A DNA stretch of 64,000 nt from Planctomycetota bacterium (GTDB lineage Bacteria; Planctomycetota; Planctomycetia; Pirellulales; Pirellulaceae), in NCBI GenBank assembly GCA_963204915.1, contig CAUJHS010000080.1, positions 1 to 64,000 of the forward strand, given 5' to 3'. A program made the translations under genes and the position numbers. Below, piece by piece: positions 45,015 through 54,048 of this stretch. The notes beneath the pieces are model-generated. The model saw only the letters and a program-made list of their open reading frames with translations. It was not told where the DNA came from and did no database searches. Every line of letters starts with the position of its first letter. Position 1 is the first letter of the stretch.

Positions 45015-48000
45015 ATGTCGACCGGAACGATTCCTACCCCGCCGCCGCTGCCCGATACCGAGGAACGGCTTTTCATTGACGAGCAGCTTGACCGCACCCG
45101 CGCGCAGGTCAAAACCGTCGATGTCTTGTTCGGTTTGCTGGCCGCGGTCGTGGGAGCGCTGGTGTTGCTCTTGGCGGCCGTGGTGGTCGATCATTGGGTG
45201 CTGGAACTCGGCGTGTGGGGCCGCACCGCCGCCCTCGCCTCGTTGTTTCTGTGGATGGGTTATTGTGCATGGCGCTGGATCGCGCCTTCGCTGCTGCGCG
45301 GCGTGAATCCGCTGTATGCGGCGCATGCGATCGAATCGCACCAGCCCTCGCTTAAAAACAGCTTGATTAACTATCTGCTCATCCGCGCGCATGACGAAGA
45401 AGCCGTGGTCGTGCGCAAGGTTCTCGAGCGGCAAGCCGCCCACGACATTGCCGAAGCGCCCATTGACGCCGCGATCGACCGCACCCACGTACTGCGTTTG
45501 AGCTATGCCCTGGTGGCGGTGGTGTTGGCGTGTGCGTTATATACGATTGCTTCGCCCAAGAACCCGTTTCAAACGACGGCCCGCGTCATTGCGCCTCTGG
45601 CCGAGATCGCTCGCCCTGCCCGCGTGCGCATTCGCGAAGTTTCGCCGGGCGACGCCGCCGTGTTTCACGGTTCACAGGTCACGGTTTCGGCGGTCATCGA
45701 AGGTTTGCGAACGGGCGAAGATGCGACGCTGTTGTACACGACCGCCGACGGTCAAAGGGTCGACGCGGCCATTCCGCTGACGCGCAGCGAGACCGGCCGA
45801 AGCTGGCAAGGCGAAGCCCCGGATGACTCCCTCGGAGCGCAGCAAAATTTTCGTTATCGCATTCGGGCCGGTGATGCGGTTTCTGAGGAGTTTCACGTGC
45901 AAGTCGTTCCGGCGCCATCGGTCGTGGTGAACCGGGTCGATTATGTCTATCCCGCCTATACGCGCCGGCAACCGTTCAGCGTAACCGATCGCGGCGACCT
46001 TTCCGCGTTGGAGGGAACGCGCGTCACGGTGCACGCCGCGGCGAATCAGCCAGTGCAATCGGCCTGGATCGAGTTCGACCCCGCGCCCGAAGGAAGTGTG
46101 TCAGGCGACACGGAAGACTCGGCGGCGTCGCTGCTCAAGCGGCTGCCGATGCAAGTAGACGGAACGGCGGCGCGCGCGTCGTTCCGACTGGAGTGGGACC
46201 CCACCGCCCAGGCGCCTCGCCATGGAAGCTACCGCGTGCGGTTCATCACGGCCGAAGGGCAACGCAACCGCCGCGCAGTGGTTTACGCCATTGACGTGCA
46301 GCGCGACGCGCCGCCGGAAGCCAACGTTCTGGAACCCAAACAAACGCGGGTCGAAGTTCCCGAAGACGGCGTGCGCAAAATTGTGATTCGCGCCGTCGAC
46401 GCCGACTACGGCCTAAGTCGCATCACGCTGCGGGCCGTGGCGGGCGGAAGCGAGTTGACCATCCCCGCGCTCTTGGACGATCCGGCCGGTCGCACTGAGC
46501 CGGTGGTTGTCGCCTACGAGTTCCGGCCGCGCGATCACGGTTTGAAATCGGGCGATGAGATCATGTACTGGGCCCGCGTGGAAGACAACCGCGTGGCGCC
46601 AGGACAAACCACCCCCGCGCCGAATGCGTCCCGCACGCCCGATTATCATCTGGTCGTGACTCCTCCCGCGAAAGCGCCGCCGGAATCGACGGGCGATACC
46701 GCCGCCGACGAGGAGAATTCCGAAGGCGGCTCGGGCGAAGGTTCCAAGAAATCGTCCGGCGGCGAAGAAGGCGAAGGTTCGGAAGGCGGCGGCGGAGGGA
46801 GCGAACAAGGCGAAGAGGGCCAAGAAGGCGAAGGCGAAGAAGGAGGCGGCCAAGGCGGCATGGGAGGCGGACAAGCTCAATCCGGCGATTCCGGCCAATC
46901 GCAGTCAAGCGGCGAAAGCCCCATGAACGGCGCCGGCTCGGCTTCCGACGGCGCGAGTGAAAGCGAACCTTCCGGCGAAGGCGGCGGTCAAGGCGCGCCG
47001 ATGCCTGGCGATTCCTCCGGCGATTCGAGTGAGAACTCCACAGGGACTGGCGGCGGCGCCGGACAAGAGAAGTCAAACACGGGAGAGGCGGGACAAAACT
47101 CGCCCCCGTCGCAAGGCGGCGGAGGCGGTCAGGCCAAGCCGAATACTCCGCAAGGCGCAGCGCCGCAGAACCCGGCGCCGTCGTCAGGCCAGCCTTCCTC
47201 GGGAAACGGCGCGCCGAACCAACCCCTCTCGGCCGACGGCTCGCAAGATCGGGAAGTGTTTGAGCGAATTCAAGACTTCCTTCAAGACCAGACTGCGCAA
47301 AGTCCTGCACAATCGCCGCAAAACGCCGCGGGACAAACACCGCCGAGCGGAGGCAATTCATCGGGTCAACCCAGTCAGAACAATCCGCCGCAGTCCGCCA
47401 ACCCTCAAGGCGCGGCGGGGCAATCGCCCATGCCGCAGCCGGGGCAGTCGCCGCAGAACGCCGGTCAGCGCGACCAAACGGGTTCGCAACAAAAGCCCGA
47501 TCAAAAACAAGGCGAGTCCGAAGGACAGCAAGCCGGCGGCGGTGAAGGCGGCTCGCCGCAAGGTCCGGCCGAAACGCGCAAAGAACAGGCGAACCCCCAA
47601 AACCAACCGGGGCAAACTCCGCCGACTCCCGGAATGGGCGACAACGGCCAGTCGGGGGCCGGCGCCAAGACCGATCAGTCCCGCGGCTCGCCCCAGTCTC
47701 AGGAAGCGAACCGCGATCGTCAGAAAAACAGCGAAGCGGGGAACGCTAAGGAAAGCGGCAGCGAAGCCTCTTCGCCCAGCACCAGCAAGCGGCAGTCCAA
47801 CTCGCAAGGCGGCCAAGGCGGCGACCGCAGCGGCGGCGGCGAGCAAGGCGGCGGCCAAGGCGCCAAACAGGAGGGTAACGACAGCGCCGGCAGTTCTTCC
47901 GCGGGCGATGAAGGCGCCGGAGCGGCCAGCGAGCCCGGAGCCGGCGAAACGTCGAATCAGGCCGGAAACCAGAAACTGGCGAATGATGCCACGGGCCAAA

Positions 48001-48644
48001 CCAGCGATACCCCCGGCCAAGGGAGTGGTACGCAGCAATCGCCCGAAGGCGGCGGTCCGCAACAACCTAACACCTCGCCACAAAGTTCGCCCCCTGGAAG
48101 CGCCCCGCCCACGCCGCCGAACGCGGGAGCTTCGCCTTCGCAGAACTCGGCACAGCAAGGCAATCGGGACGGAACGGGTCAACCCACGTTGGGCGCCCAA
48201 CCGCAGGGGGGAAGCCCATCCCAAAATCCGCCCCCCGCGGGAGAGCCGCCGCCAGTAGTACCGGAAAGCGAAGACGTTAACCTCGACTATGCCCGCAAAG
48301 CGACCGACCTGGCGCTGGAGAAGCTACGCGAACAAAAGCAAAACGCCGACGCCGAACTTTTGAAGCGTTTGGGCTGGACCTCCGACGAGTTGCAGCAGTT
48401 TCTGGCGCGCTGGGATGCGATGAAGCGGGCCGCCGCGCAGAACGGCCCCGCGGGCGACGAAGCCCGGCAAACGCTGAACGAAACGCTGGAAAGTCTCGGC
48501 TTGCGTCCGACGAACTCCCGCCTGCGGAAGGGGCAAACCAAGTCCGACCAGGTGCAAGGTTTGCGCGAGTCGGGCCATCGCTCCACGCCGCCACCTGAGT
48601 ATCAAAAACTGTTCGAAGCGTATCTCAAGGGCGCCGGACGCTAG
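45015..48644 (+). CDS. DUF4175-like membrane protein with giant low-complexity region
   Basis: A 1209-residue protein. The first 200 residues hold three membrane segments (about 38-60, 68-88 and 160-180) and a helical region with HAIESHQPSLKNSLINYLL. A beta-rich extracytoplasmic region follows (about 190-550), with RPARVRIREVSPGDAAVFHGSQVTVSAVIEG and YVYPAYTRRQPFS. From about 553 to 1083 it is a Gly/Ser/Gln/Pro/Glu-rich, probably disordered stretch. A charged helical C-terminus (about 1085-1205) includes DYARKATDLALEKLREQK. It fits a DUF4175-type protein, which in planctomycetes often lies beside MoxR/DUF58/VWA genes; here that block is about 26 kb away. Function unknown; assembly of an envelope complex with VWA partners is inferred. 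Confidence 0.75.
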   Translation: MSTGTIPTPPPLPDTEERLFIDEQLDRTRAQVKTVDVLFGLLAAVVGALVLLLAAVVVDHWVLELGVWGRTAALASLFLWMGYCAWRWIAPSLLRGVNPLYAAHAIESHQPSLKNSLINYLLIRAHDEEAVVVRKVLERQAAHDIAEAPIDAAIDRTHVLRLSYALVAVVLACALYTIASPKNPFQTTARVIAPLAEIARPARVRIREVSPGDAAVFHGSQVTVSAVIEGLRTGEDATLLYTTADGQRVDAAIPLTRSETGRSWQGEAPDDSLGAQQNFRYRIRAGDAVSEEFHVQVVPAPSVVVNRVDYVYPAYTRRQPFSVTDRGDLSALEGTRVTVHAAANQPVQSAWIEFDPAPEGSVSGDTEDSAASLLKRLPMQVDGTAARASFRLEWDPTAQAPRHGSYRVRFITAEGQRNRRAVVYAIDVQRDAPPEANVLEPKQTRVEVPEDGVRKIVIRAVDADYGLSRITLRAVAGGSELTIPALLDDPAGRTEPVVVAYEFRPRDHGLKSGDEIMYWARVEDNRVAPGQTTPAPNASRTPDYHLVVTPPAKAPPESTGDTAADEENSEGGSGEGSKKSSGGEEGEGSEGGGGGSEQGEEGQEGEGEEGGGQGGMGGGQAQSGDSGQSQSSGESPMNGAGSASDGASESEPSGEGGGQGAPMPGDSSGDSSENSTGTGGGAGQEKSNTGEAGQNSPPSQGGGGGQAKPNTPQGAAPQNPAPSSGQPSSGNGAPNQPLSADGSQDREVFERIQDFLQDQTAQSPAQSPQNAAGQTPPSGGNSSGQPSQNNPPQSANPQGAAGQSPMPQPGQSPQNAGQRDQTGSQQKPDQKQGESEGQQAGGGEGGSPQGPAETRKEQANPQNQPGQTPPTPGMGDNGQSGAGAKTDQSRGSPQSQEANRDRQKNSEAGNAKESGSEASSPSTSKRQSNSQGGQGGDRSGGGEQGGGQGAKQEGNDSAGSSSAGDEGAGAASEPGAGETSNQAGNQKLANDATGQTSDTPGQGSGTQQSPEGGGPQQPNTSPQSSPPGSAPPTPPNAGASPSQNSAQQGNRDGTGQPTLGAQPQGGSPSQNPPPAGEPPPVVPESEDVNLDYARKATDLALEKLREQKQNADAELLKRLGWTSDELQQFLARWDAMKRAAAQNGPAGDEARQTLNETLESLGLRPTNSRLRKGQTKSDQVQGLRESGHRSTPPPEYQKLFEAYLKGAGR

Positions 48645-48738
48645 CATCAACGCGCAGTCGTTAAGTTTTTTGAGGTCGCAAGTATTTTCTATACAATTAC
48701 TTGTATCCATGAGCATCGTTCGATGGGGCGCGGCGCTC

Positions 48739-48766
48739 TTGATTTTTTACTGTACATGTGTATAAT
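48739..48766 (+). promoter_or_regulatory. putative sigma-70-type promoter
   Basis: TTGATT (48739-48744) and a perfect TATAAT (48761-48766) are separated by 16 bases in an AT-rich stretch. The next gene, the VOC protein, starts 216 bases later, so a long leader with the inverted repeat would be transcribed. Confidence 0.5.
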
Positions 48767-48805
48767 ACCTTTGTGCCTTTTTTTCGAAAATCTCAAAGGC
48801 GCAAG

Positions 48806-48867
48806 ATGTAAGGTGGGCTGTGCTCACCGAACTTATGCGGTCGTGGTGGGCACAGCCCACGCTACAT
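48806..48867. repeat. imperfect palindrome with GGTGGGCACAGCCCAC arms (REP-like)
   Basis: Arms at 48806-48828 and 48845-48867 are reverse complements apart from a few mismatches, including a perfect GTGGGCTGTGC/GCACAGCCCAC core of 11 bases. The spacer is 16 bases. Translated, one arm gives VGTAHAT, like the VGTAHPT peptides seen in many spurious short ORFs of dispersed bacterial repeats. Probably a dispersed REP-type element. Confidence 0.7.
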
Positions 48868-48981
48868 TCGCTGTCCCCTTTCTTCCTTGGGAGGAGGCTG
48901 TACGGTCGATGGATAGTGAACGTGGGAACGACTGAGTGAGCTTTCCTCATCAACAGATAATTCCCCCAAGGGACACACCTT

Positions 48982-49434
48982 ATGTCAACTCGGGAACTGT
49001 TCCCTTATCTGCGTGTCCGCAACGCGAGCGAGGCCATCCAGTTCTATCAACAGGTGTTTGGCGCCGTCGAAGATTTTCGGCTCGCGGAGCCGAACGGTCG
49101 GATTGGCCACGCCGAGCTCAAGTTTGGTTCGTTCACACTGATGGTTTCCGACGAGTATCCCGAATACGGCATTTATGGGCCGGAGAAATTCGGAGGGACC
49201 GGATCGGCGGTTCATTTACACGTGGACGATGTGGACGCCGTCACCAGGCGGGCGGTCGAAGCCGGAGCGAAATTGCTCATGCCGCCGACCGATCAGTTCT
49301 ATGGCGAACGAGCGTCAAAGGTGCGAGATCCCTTTGGCCACGAATGGCTGCTCGGCTCACCCATTGAAGAAGTATCGCACGACGAAATGCAGCGACGGTT
49401 CACCGCCATGTTCGAAAGCGAACCGAAGCAATAA
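48982..49434 (+). CDS. VOC (glyoxalase/PhnB-like) family protein
   Basis: A 150-residue vicinal-oxygen-chelate protein. The two beta-alpha-beta-beta-beta modules are seen as LFPYLRVRNASEAIQFYQQVFGA (6-28) and AVHLHVDDVDAVTRRAVEAGAKLL (75-98). The last strand is RDPFGHEWLLGSP. His43 in GHAELKFG and His-Glu in FGHEW are likely metal-site positions. The subgroup with YGERASKVRDPFGH is PhnB-like; substrates are unknown. The ATG follows an AAGGGA site. Confidence 0.9.
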   Translation: MSTRELFPYLRVRNASEAIQFYQQVFGAVEDFRLAEPNGRIGHAELKFGSFTLMVSDEYPEYGIYGPEKFGGTGSAVHLHVDDVDAVTRRAVEAGAKLLMPPTDQFYGERASKVRDPFGHEWLLGSPIEEVSHDEMQRRFTAMFESEPKQ

Positions 49435-49516
49435 GCGGCGGCCTTTCCCACAGTCCAGTGAAGCGGCAAGGTCCGACGGAAGCAATCTCCTAACACGGCA
49501 GTTTTTCGGAGCTTTC

Positions 49517-50578
49517 ATGCGCTACGGTTCGCAGGTGGATCCCCCCAATCGGTTTCTTTCGGTTTATGCCGAACCGGACCTGGACCATTGGGAATGGGAC
49601 GATGAATACCTCAACACCCAGGCGAACCGACGCATCGAATACCTGGAAGATCAGTCGCAGTCGATCATTTCAGAAAACAACTCGCCCGATGTCCCGTTTC
49701 GTTACAGTTTGAACCCGTACCGCGGCTGCATTCACGGGTGCTCGTACTGTTACGCGCGCAACACTCATGAGTACCTTGGTTTGAACGCCGGGTTGGATTT
49801 CGAAACCAAGATCATGGTGAAGTTGGATGCGGCCCCGTTGTTCCGCAAGTTTCTTTCCAAGCCAACCTACAAGCCGGAGTCGATCACATTCTCCGGCGTG
49901 ACCGACTGCTATCAGCCCATCGAACGAAAGTTGCGGCTGACGCGGCAATGCCTGGAAGTGGCTTGGGAATGTCGGCAGCCGATTAGCATCGTGACGAAGA
50001 ATGCGCTGGTGGCGCGCGATGTCGACCTGTTGCAACGCATGGCCGAGTTGCAGTTAGTGCATGTGTACGTGTCGATTACGTCGCTCGTCCCCGAGTTGGC
50101 GCGAACCATGGAGCCGCGCACCAGCACGCCTGCCGCGCGACTGCGGGCGGTATCCCTGTTGGCGGCAGCCGGCGTGCCGGTGGGCGTGATGACCGCGCCG
50201 ATCATTCCCGGCTTAAATGATCGCGAAATTCCCGCCTTGTTACAGGCCGCACAAGAAGCGGGCGCCCGAACCGCTGCGTACACCTTGGTCCGACTGCCGC
50301 TGACCGTGCGTCCCGTGTTTCAGGAATGGCTGGCGCGTACGCAGCCGGAAAAGGCCGACCGCATCGAAGGCTTAATCCAACAAACGCGCAACGGCCAACT
50401 GAATACCAGCCAATGGGGCCAGCGCATGACCGGCTCGGGCCCAATCGCCGAACAGATTGGCGCCATGCACCAGTTGTTCGCCAAGAAGTATGGTTTGCAA
50501 GGAAGACTTCCGCCGCACGATTGCAGCCAATTTATTCGACCCACGGCGTCGTCAAGCCAGCTTCGCTTGTTCGATTGA
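49517..50578 (+). CDS. SplB-like radical SAM protein (PA0069 type)
   Basis: A 353-residue radical SAM enzyme. The cluster motif is RGCIHGCSYCYARNTHEYLGLN, giving C-x3-C-x2-C for the 4Fe-4S cluster. SITFSGVTDCYQPIERKLRLTRQCLEV and SIVTKNALVARDVDLL follow, as in COG1533 (spore photoproduct lyase-related, PA0069-type) proteins. The ATG at 49517 has a CGGAG site; the frame is open far upstream into the VOC gene, which is rejected. It is probably co-transcribed with the VOC gene. It is not assigned as true spore photoproduct lyase; the reaction is unknown. Confidence 0.9.
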   Translation: MRYGSQVDPPNRFLSVYAEPDLDHWEWDDEYLNTQANRRIEYLEDQSQSIISENNSPDVPFRYSLNPYRGCIHGCSYCYARNTHEYLGLNAGLDFETKIMVKLDAAPLFRKFLSKPTYKPESITFSGVTDCYQPIERKLRLTRQCLEVAWECRQPISIVTKNALVARDVDLLQRMAELQLVHVYVSITSLVPELARTMEPRTSTPAARLRAVSLLAAAGVPVGVMTAPIIPGLNDREIPALLQAAQEAGARTAAYTLVRLPLTVRPVFQEWLARTQPEKADRIEGLIQQTRNGQLNTSQWGQRMTGSGPIAEQIGAMHQLFAKKYGLQGRLPPHDCSQFIRPTASSSQLRLFD

Positions 50579-50815
50579 CCATGGTTTTTGCGCCGCGCCG
50601 CATCGGCGCCAGATGCATGTCCTGGCGTGAGGGCCCCCCCTTTTAGATTTGTGGGTTGAGAAGCTTCTCTGGTTTCGCGCTGGGGATGGGGTTAGAATAA
50701 AACTCCCCCGAGCGCGCTTGGCGCGCTCATTTGCTGCTGGCGCATGACCGCGTGTTTGGTCAGGATTGACCGACGGCCAGTAGCGTCCCGCCGTTGATTG
50801 AAGGACCTACCCGCC

Positions 50816-53800
50816 ATGAATTACCGTCGCCTGCTGGATGGCGCTGTTCGTTTCTCGCCGCGGTTGGCGGTTGTGACGCTGTGGCTTGGCGCCGCACTTT
50901 TGTCGATGTCGGCCCGGGCGGAAGACTTGACGTTCGAGCGAGATATTCGCCCCCTGCTGAAGGCGCACTGTTTGGATTGTCACGGCGGCAGCGCTACGGA
51001 AGGACAACTCGATTTGCGATTGCGCCGGCTGATGGTGCGCGGCGGCGACTCCGGCGCGGCGATTGAACCGGGCAAACCCGAGGAAAGCTACTTGCTCGCT
51101 CGGATTGAAGCAGGCGAAATGCCGCCCGGCAACACGAAAATGGAGGCGCACGAAATTGACGTGATTCGCCGCTGGATCGCCGCCGGCGCTCCGACGGCGC
51201 GAGAGGAGCCGCAGGAAATTGGCGAAGGACTGGGCATTACCCCCGAGGAGCGCGCCTTCTGGTCGTTTCAGCCGCTTACGCGGCCTGCCGTGCCGGCGTT
51301 TGGTCCGGAAGATCGCGTGGCCACGCCGATCGACGCGTTTCTCGTCGAACGGCTCAAGGCGGCAGGGCTGAAGTTTTCGCCCGAGGCCGATCCCCGCGTG
51401 CTCATTCGGCGTGCAAGCTTTGACCTCACGGGGCTGCCTCCCACGCGTGAGGAAATTGCGGAGTATTTGTCCGACACGGCGCCGGGCGCGTACGAACGCA
51501 TGATTGACCGGCTACTCGCATCGCCGCGTTACGGCGAGCGCTGGGCCCGCCACTGGCTCGACGTGGCCGGATACGCCGACTCGGAAGGCGCCTCGAACAA
51601 CGATGCGGTGCGCCCCTACGTTTACAAATATCGCGACTATGTGATTCGTTCGCTCAACGCCGACAAGCCGTTTGACCAGTTCCTGCACGAACAATTGGCG
51701 GGCGATGAAATGGTTCCACCCCCCTATGCGAACCTTGCGCCCGACGCGATTGAGAAGCTCACGGCCACGGGGTTTTTGCGTCTCGCGGCCGATGGCACGG
51801 GCAGCGGCAACAATACGGAAGAATCGCGCAATCAGGTTATCGCCGATACGCTCAAGAATGTGTCGAACGCATTGCTGGGATTGTCGGTCGCGTGCGCTCA
51901 GTGTCACGATCACCGTTACGATCCGATTTCGCATGTCGATTATCATCGGCTGCGAGCCGTGTTTGAGCCGGCGTTTGATTGGAAGTCTTGGCGAACGCCG
52001 GACCAACGGCGAGTGTCGTTATTTACCGATGCGGACCGGGAGAAATCGGCCGCCATCGAGGCCGAAGCGCAACAGATCGCCGCCGAGCGGGCCGAGAAAC
52101 AAACGCAATACATGAAGCAAGCGCTCGACATGGAGCTGGCGAAATTCGAGGAGCCGCTCCGGGAGCAACTGCGCGCCGCGTATGAAACGCCTGCGAAAGA
52201 CCGCAAGCCGGAACAAGAGCAGCTCTTGAAGTCTCACCCCAGTGTGAACATTTCGCCGGGTGTGTTGTATCAATACTTGCCCGATGCGGCGGAAGACCTG
52301 AAAAAGTACGACGCCCGCATTGCCGAAGTCCGCGCGAAGAAGCCGGTGGAAGATTTCGTCCGCGCACTGACCGAACGGCCGGGTCAGACGCCGCCGACAC
52401 ACCTTTTCCATCGCGGCGATTACCGCATGCCCAAACAGGAAATTGCACCGGGCGACTTGACCGTCGCGGCGCCCGAGGGGCAAGCGTTCAACGTGCCGCG
52501 GGATGATCCTTCGCTGCCGACCACCGGACGCCGCCTGGCGTACGCCCGGCATTTGACCAACGGCCGGCATCCGTTATCGGGACGGGCCTTGGTCAACCGG
52601 GTTTGGATGCATCACTTCGGGCGGGGCATTGTGGCCACGCCGTCGGAGTTCGGAAAACTGGGCGAGGCGCCGAGTCATCCTGAATTGCTCGATTGGCTGG
52701 CGTGTGAATTCGCGGATTCCGGCTGGAGCCTCAAGCGATTGCACCAATTAATTATGACTTCCACCGCGTACCGGCAGTCGTCGCGCCGCACGCCTGAAGC
52801 AGACGCCGTGGATGCCGACAACCGGCTGCTGTCGCGCGCCCCGCTGCGTCGGCTGGAAGGCGAAGCCGTGCGCGACTGCGTGTTGGCGGTTTCCGGCTCG
52901 CTCAATCCGACCATGTACGGTCCGGCCGACCCGGTCGATGCCGACGAAACTGGCCAGGCGGTGGTCAAAGACGACAAACTCCGTCGCGGCGTGTATGTGC
53001 AAGTGCGGCGCACGCAGCCGGCCACCTTGCTGACCACCTTCGACGCGCCCGACATGCTTCAATCGAACTGTGAACGGCGAACGCCTTCGACCGTCGCGGG
53101 GCAATCGCTCATGCTGCTCAATAGCGATTTTATTCTCGACCATGCGGCCCGCGTCGCCGCGCGGGTCGAGCGGGAAGCGAACGAGTACGTGTTGTCGCCC
53201 GAACTGACCGAAGGGGTTTCGCGACCCGCGGCGCTCGACGGCGCCGGTTGGCAATACGGTTACGGTCGGTTCGATGAAGCCGCGGGGTTCGTCGTGGCGT
53301 TCCAGCGTTTACCGCATTGGACCGGCTCGTCGTGGCAAGGCGGGCCGACGCTGCCCGATCCGCAAACGGGCTGGGCGATCCTGCACGCCGGGGGAGGTCA
53401 CGCCGGCAACACCGCGGAGTTCGCGGCGATTCGTCGCTGGACCGCGCCGCGCGCCGGAAGGTTGTCAATCGCGGGAACGCTGGGCCATGGCAGTCCGAAT
53501 GGCGACGGCGTTCGTGGCCGCATCGTCGCACAAAACAAAGGGTTGCTTGGCGAGTGGACCGTTCATAACAGCCAAGCCGCTACGGCTGTGGAGAGTTTCG
53601 AGGTCGCCGCGGGTGAAACGATCGACCTGGTGGTCGATTGCCGCACGAATTCCAACACCGATTCGTTCACGTGGCCGGTCACGCTCACCTTTGAGGGTAA
53701 GCCAATCGCCTCGCAGGAAACGTTCAGCGGTCCGCCGCCTTCGGGCATCGAAGCGCAAGCGGCGCTCGCCTGGGAGTTGAGCTTTGGCCGTCCCGCGACG

Positions 53801-53965
53801 CGCGAGGAACTCCAACTGACGCTGAATTTCCTGGGCCAACAAATGGAGACCATGCGAGCCGACGCTCGCTACGCTTCGAAGCCTGAGGCCGAACGGCTAC
53901 GGCAAGCGATGACGAACCTTGCGCAAACGCTGCTCGGCTCCAATGAGTTTTTGTACATCGACTAA
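50816..53965 (+). CDS. PSD1-type cytochrome c, DUF1549/DUF1553 protein
   Basis: A 1049-residue exported protein. An N-terminal membrane/signal segment is followed by LLKAHCLDCHGG with CLDCH, the planctomycete cytochrome C (PSD1) haem motif. DUF1549 follows at about 165-380 (PIDAFLVERLKAAGLKFSPEADPRVLIRRASFDLTGLPP, YGERWARHWLDVAGYADS, CAQCHDHRYDPI). DUF1553 begins near GRALVNRVWMHHFGRGIVATPSEFGKLGE and includes LLTTFDAPDMLQSNCERRTPST. A roughly 150-residue beta-rich insert (GYGRFDEAAGFVVAFQRLPHW... to FTWPVTLTFEGK) splits DUF1553 before its final helices. It is followed after 83 bases by DUF1501, its standard partner. Electron transfer or substrate processing outside the cytoplasm is inferred. 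Confidence 0.92.
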   Translation: MNYRRLLDGAVRFSPRLAVVTLWLGAALLSMSARAEDLTFERDIRPLLKAHCLDCHGGSATEGQLDLRLRRLMVRGGDSGAAIEPGKPEESYLLARIEAGEMPPGNTKMEAHEIDVIRRWIAAGAPTAREEPQEIGEGLGITPEERAFWSFQPLTRPAVPAFGPEDRVATPIDAFLVERLKAAGLKFSPEADPRVLIRRASFDLTGLPPTREEIAEYLSDTAPGAYERMIDRLLASPRYGERWARHWLDVAGYADSEGASNNDAVRPYVYKYRDYVIRSLNADKPFDQFLHEQLAGDEMVPPPYANLAPDAIEKLTATGFLRLAADGTGSGNNTEESRNQVIADTLKNVSNALLGLSVACAQCHDHRYDPISHVDYHRLRAVFEPAFDWKSWRTPDQRRVSLFTDADREKSAAIEAEAQQIAAERAEKQTQYMKQALDMELAKFEEPLREQLRAAYETPAKDRKPEQEQLLKSHPSVNISPGVLYQYLPDAAEDLKKYDARIAEVRAKKPVEDFVRALTERPGQTPPTHLFHRGDYRMPKQEIAPGDLTVAAPEGQAFNVPRDDPSLPTTGRRLAYARHLTNGRHPLSGRALVNRVWMHHFGRGIVATPSEFGKLGEAPSHPELLDWLACEFADSGWSLKRLHQLIMTSTAYRQSSRRTPEADAVDADNRLLSRAPLRRLEGEAVRDCVLAVSGSLNPTMYGPADPVDADETGQAVVKDDKLRRGVYVQVRRTQPATLLTTFDAPDMLQSNCERRTPSTVAGQSLMLLNSDFILDHAARVAARVEREANEYVLSPELTEGVSRPAALDGAGWQYGYGRFDEAAGFVVAFQRLPHWTGSSWQGGPTLPDPQTGWAILHAGGGHAGNTAEFAAIRRWTAPRAGRLSIAGTLGHGSPNGDGVRGRIVAQNKGLLGEWTVHNSQAATAVESFEVAAGETIDLVVDCRTNSNTDSFTWPVTLTFEGKPIASQETFSGPPPSGIEAQAALAWELSFGRPATREELQLTLNFLGQQMETMRADARYASKPEAERLRQAMTNLAQTLLGSNEFLYID

Positions 53966-54048
53966 CACAACCCCAAGAGTTGGCTTTTGACAAAATACTT
54001 GCGGCGAGGCCGCTTTCCCCTCCTTGGATACACCACGAAGCTTTTCCG

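Larger units (their letters stand above)
48645..48981. other. intergenic region with promoter and inverted repeat
   Basis: About 337 AT-rich bases between the DUF4175-like and VOC genes. They hold the putative promoter (48739-48766) and the 62-bp imperfect palindrome (48806-48867), both listed separately. No further gene is supported. Confidence 0.5.

Noticed and set aside
46957-48258. 433-codon plus-strand frame and a 288-codon minus-strand frame inside the DUF4175-like gene
   Set aside because: Arg/Pro-rich or Leu/Arg-rich alternative frames of a Gly/Ser/Gln-rich coding region; no signal or domain.
49175-49516. N-terminal extension of the radical SAM protein into the VOC gene
   Set aside because: It overlaps a well-supported gene, and the ATG at 49517 has a good ribosome binding site.
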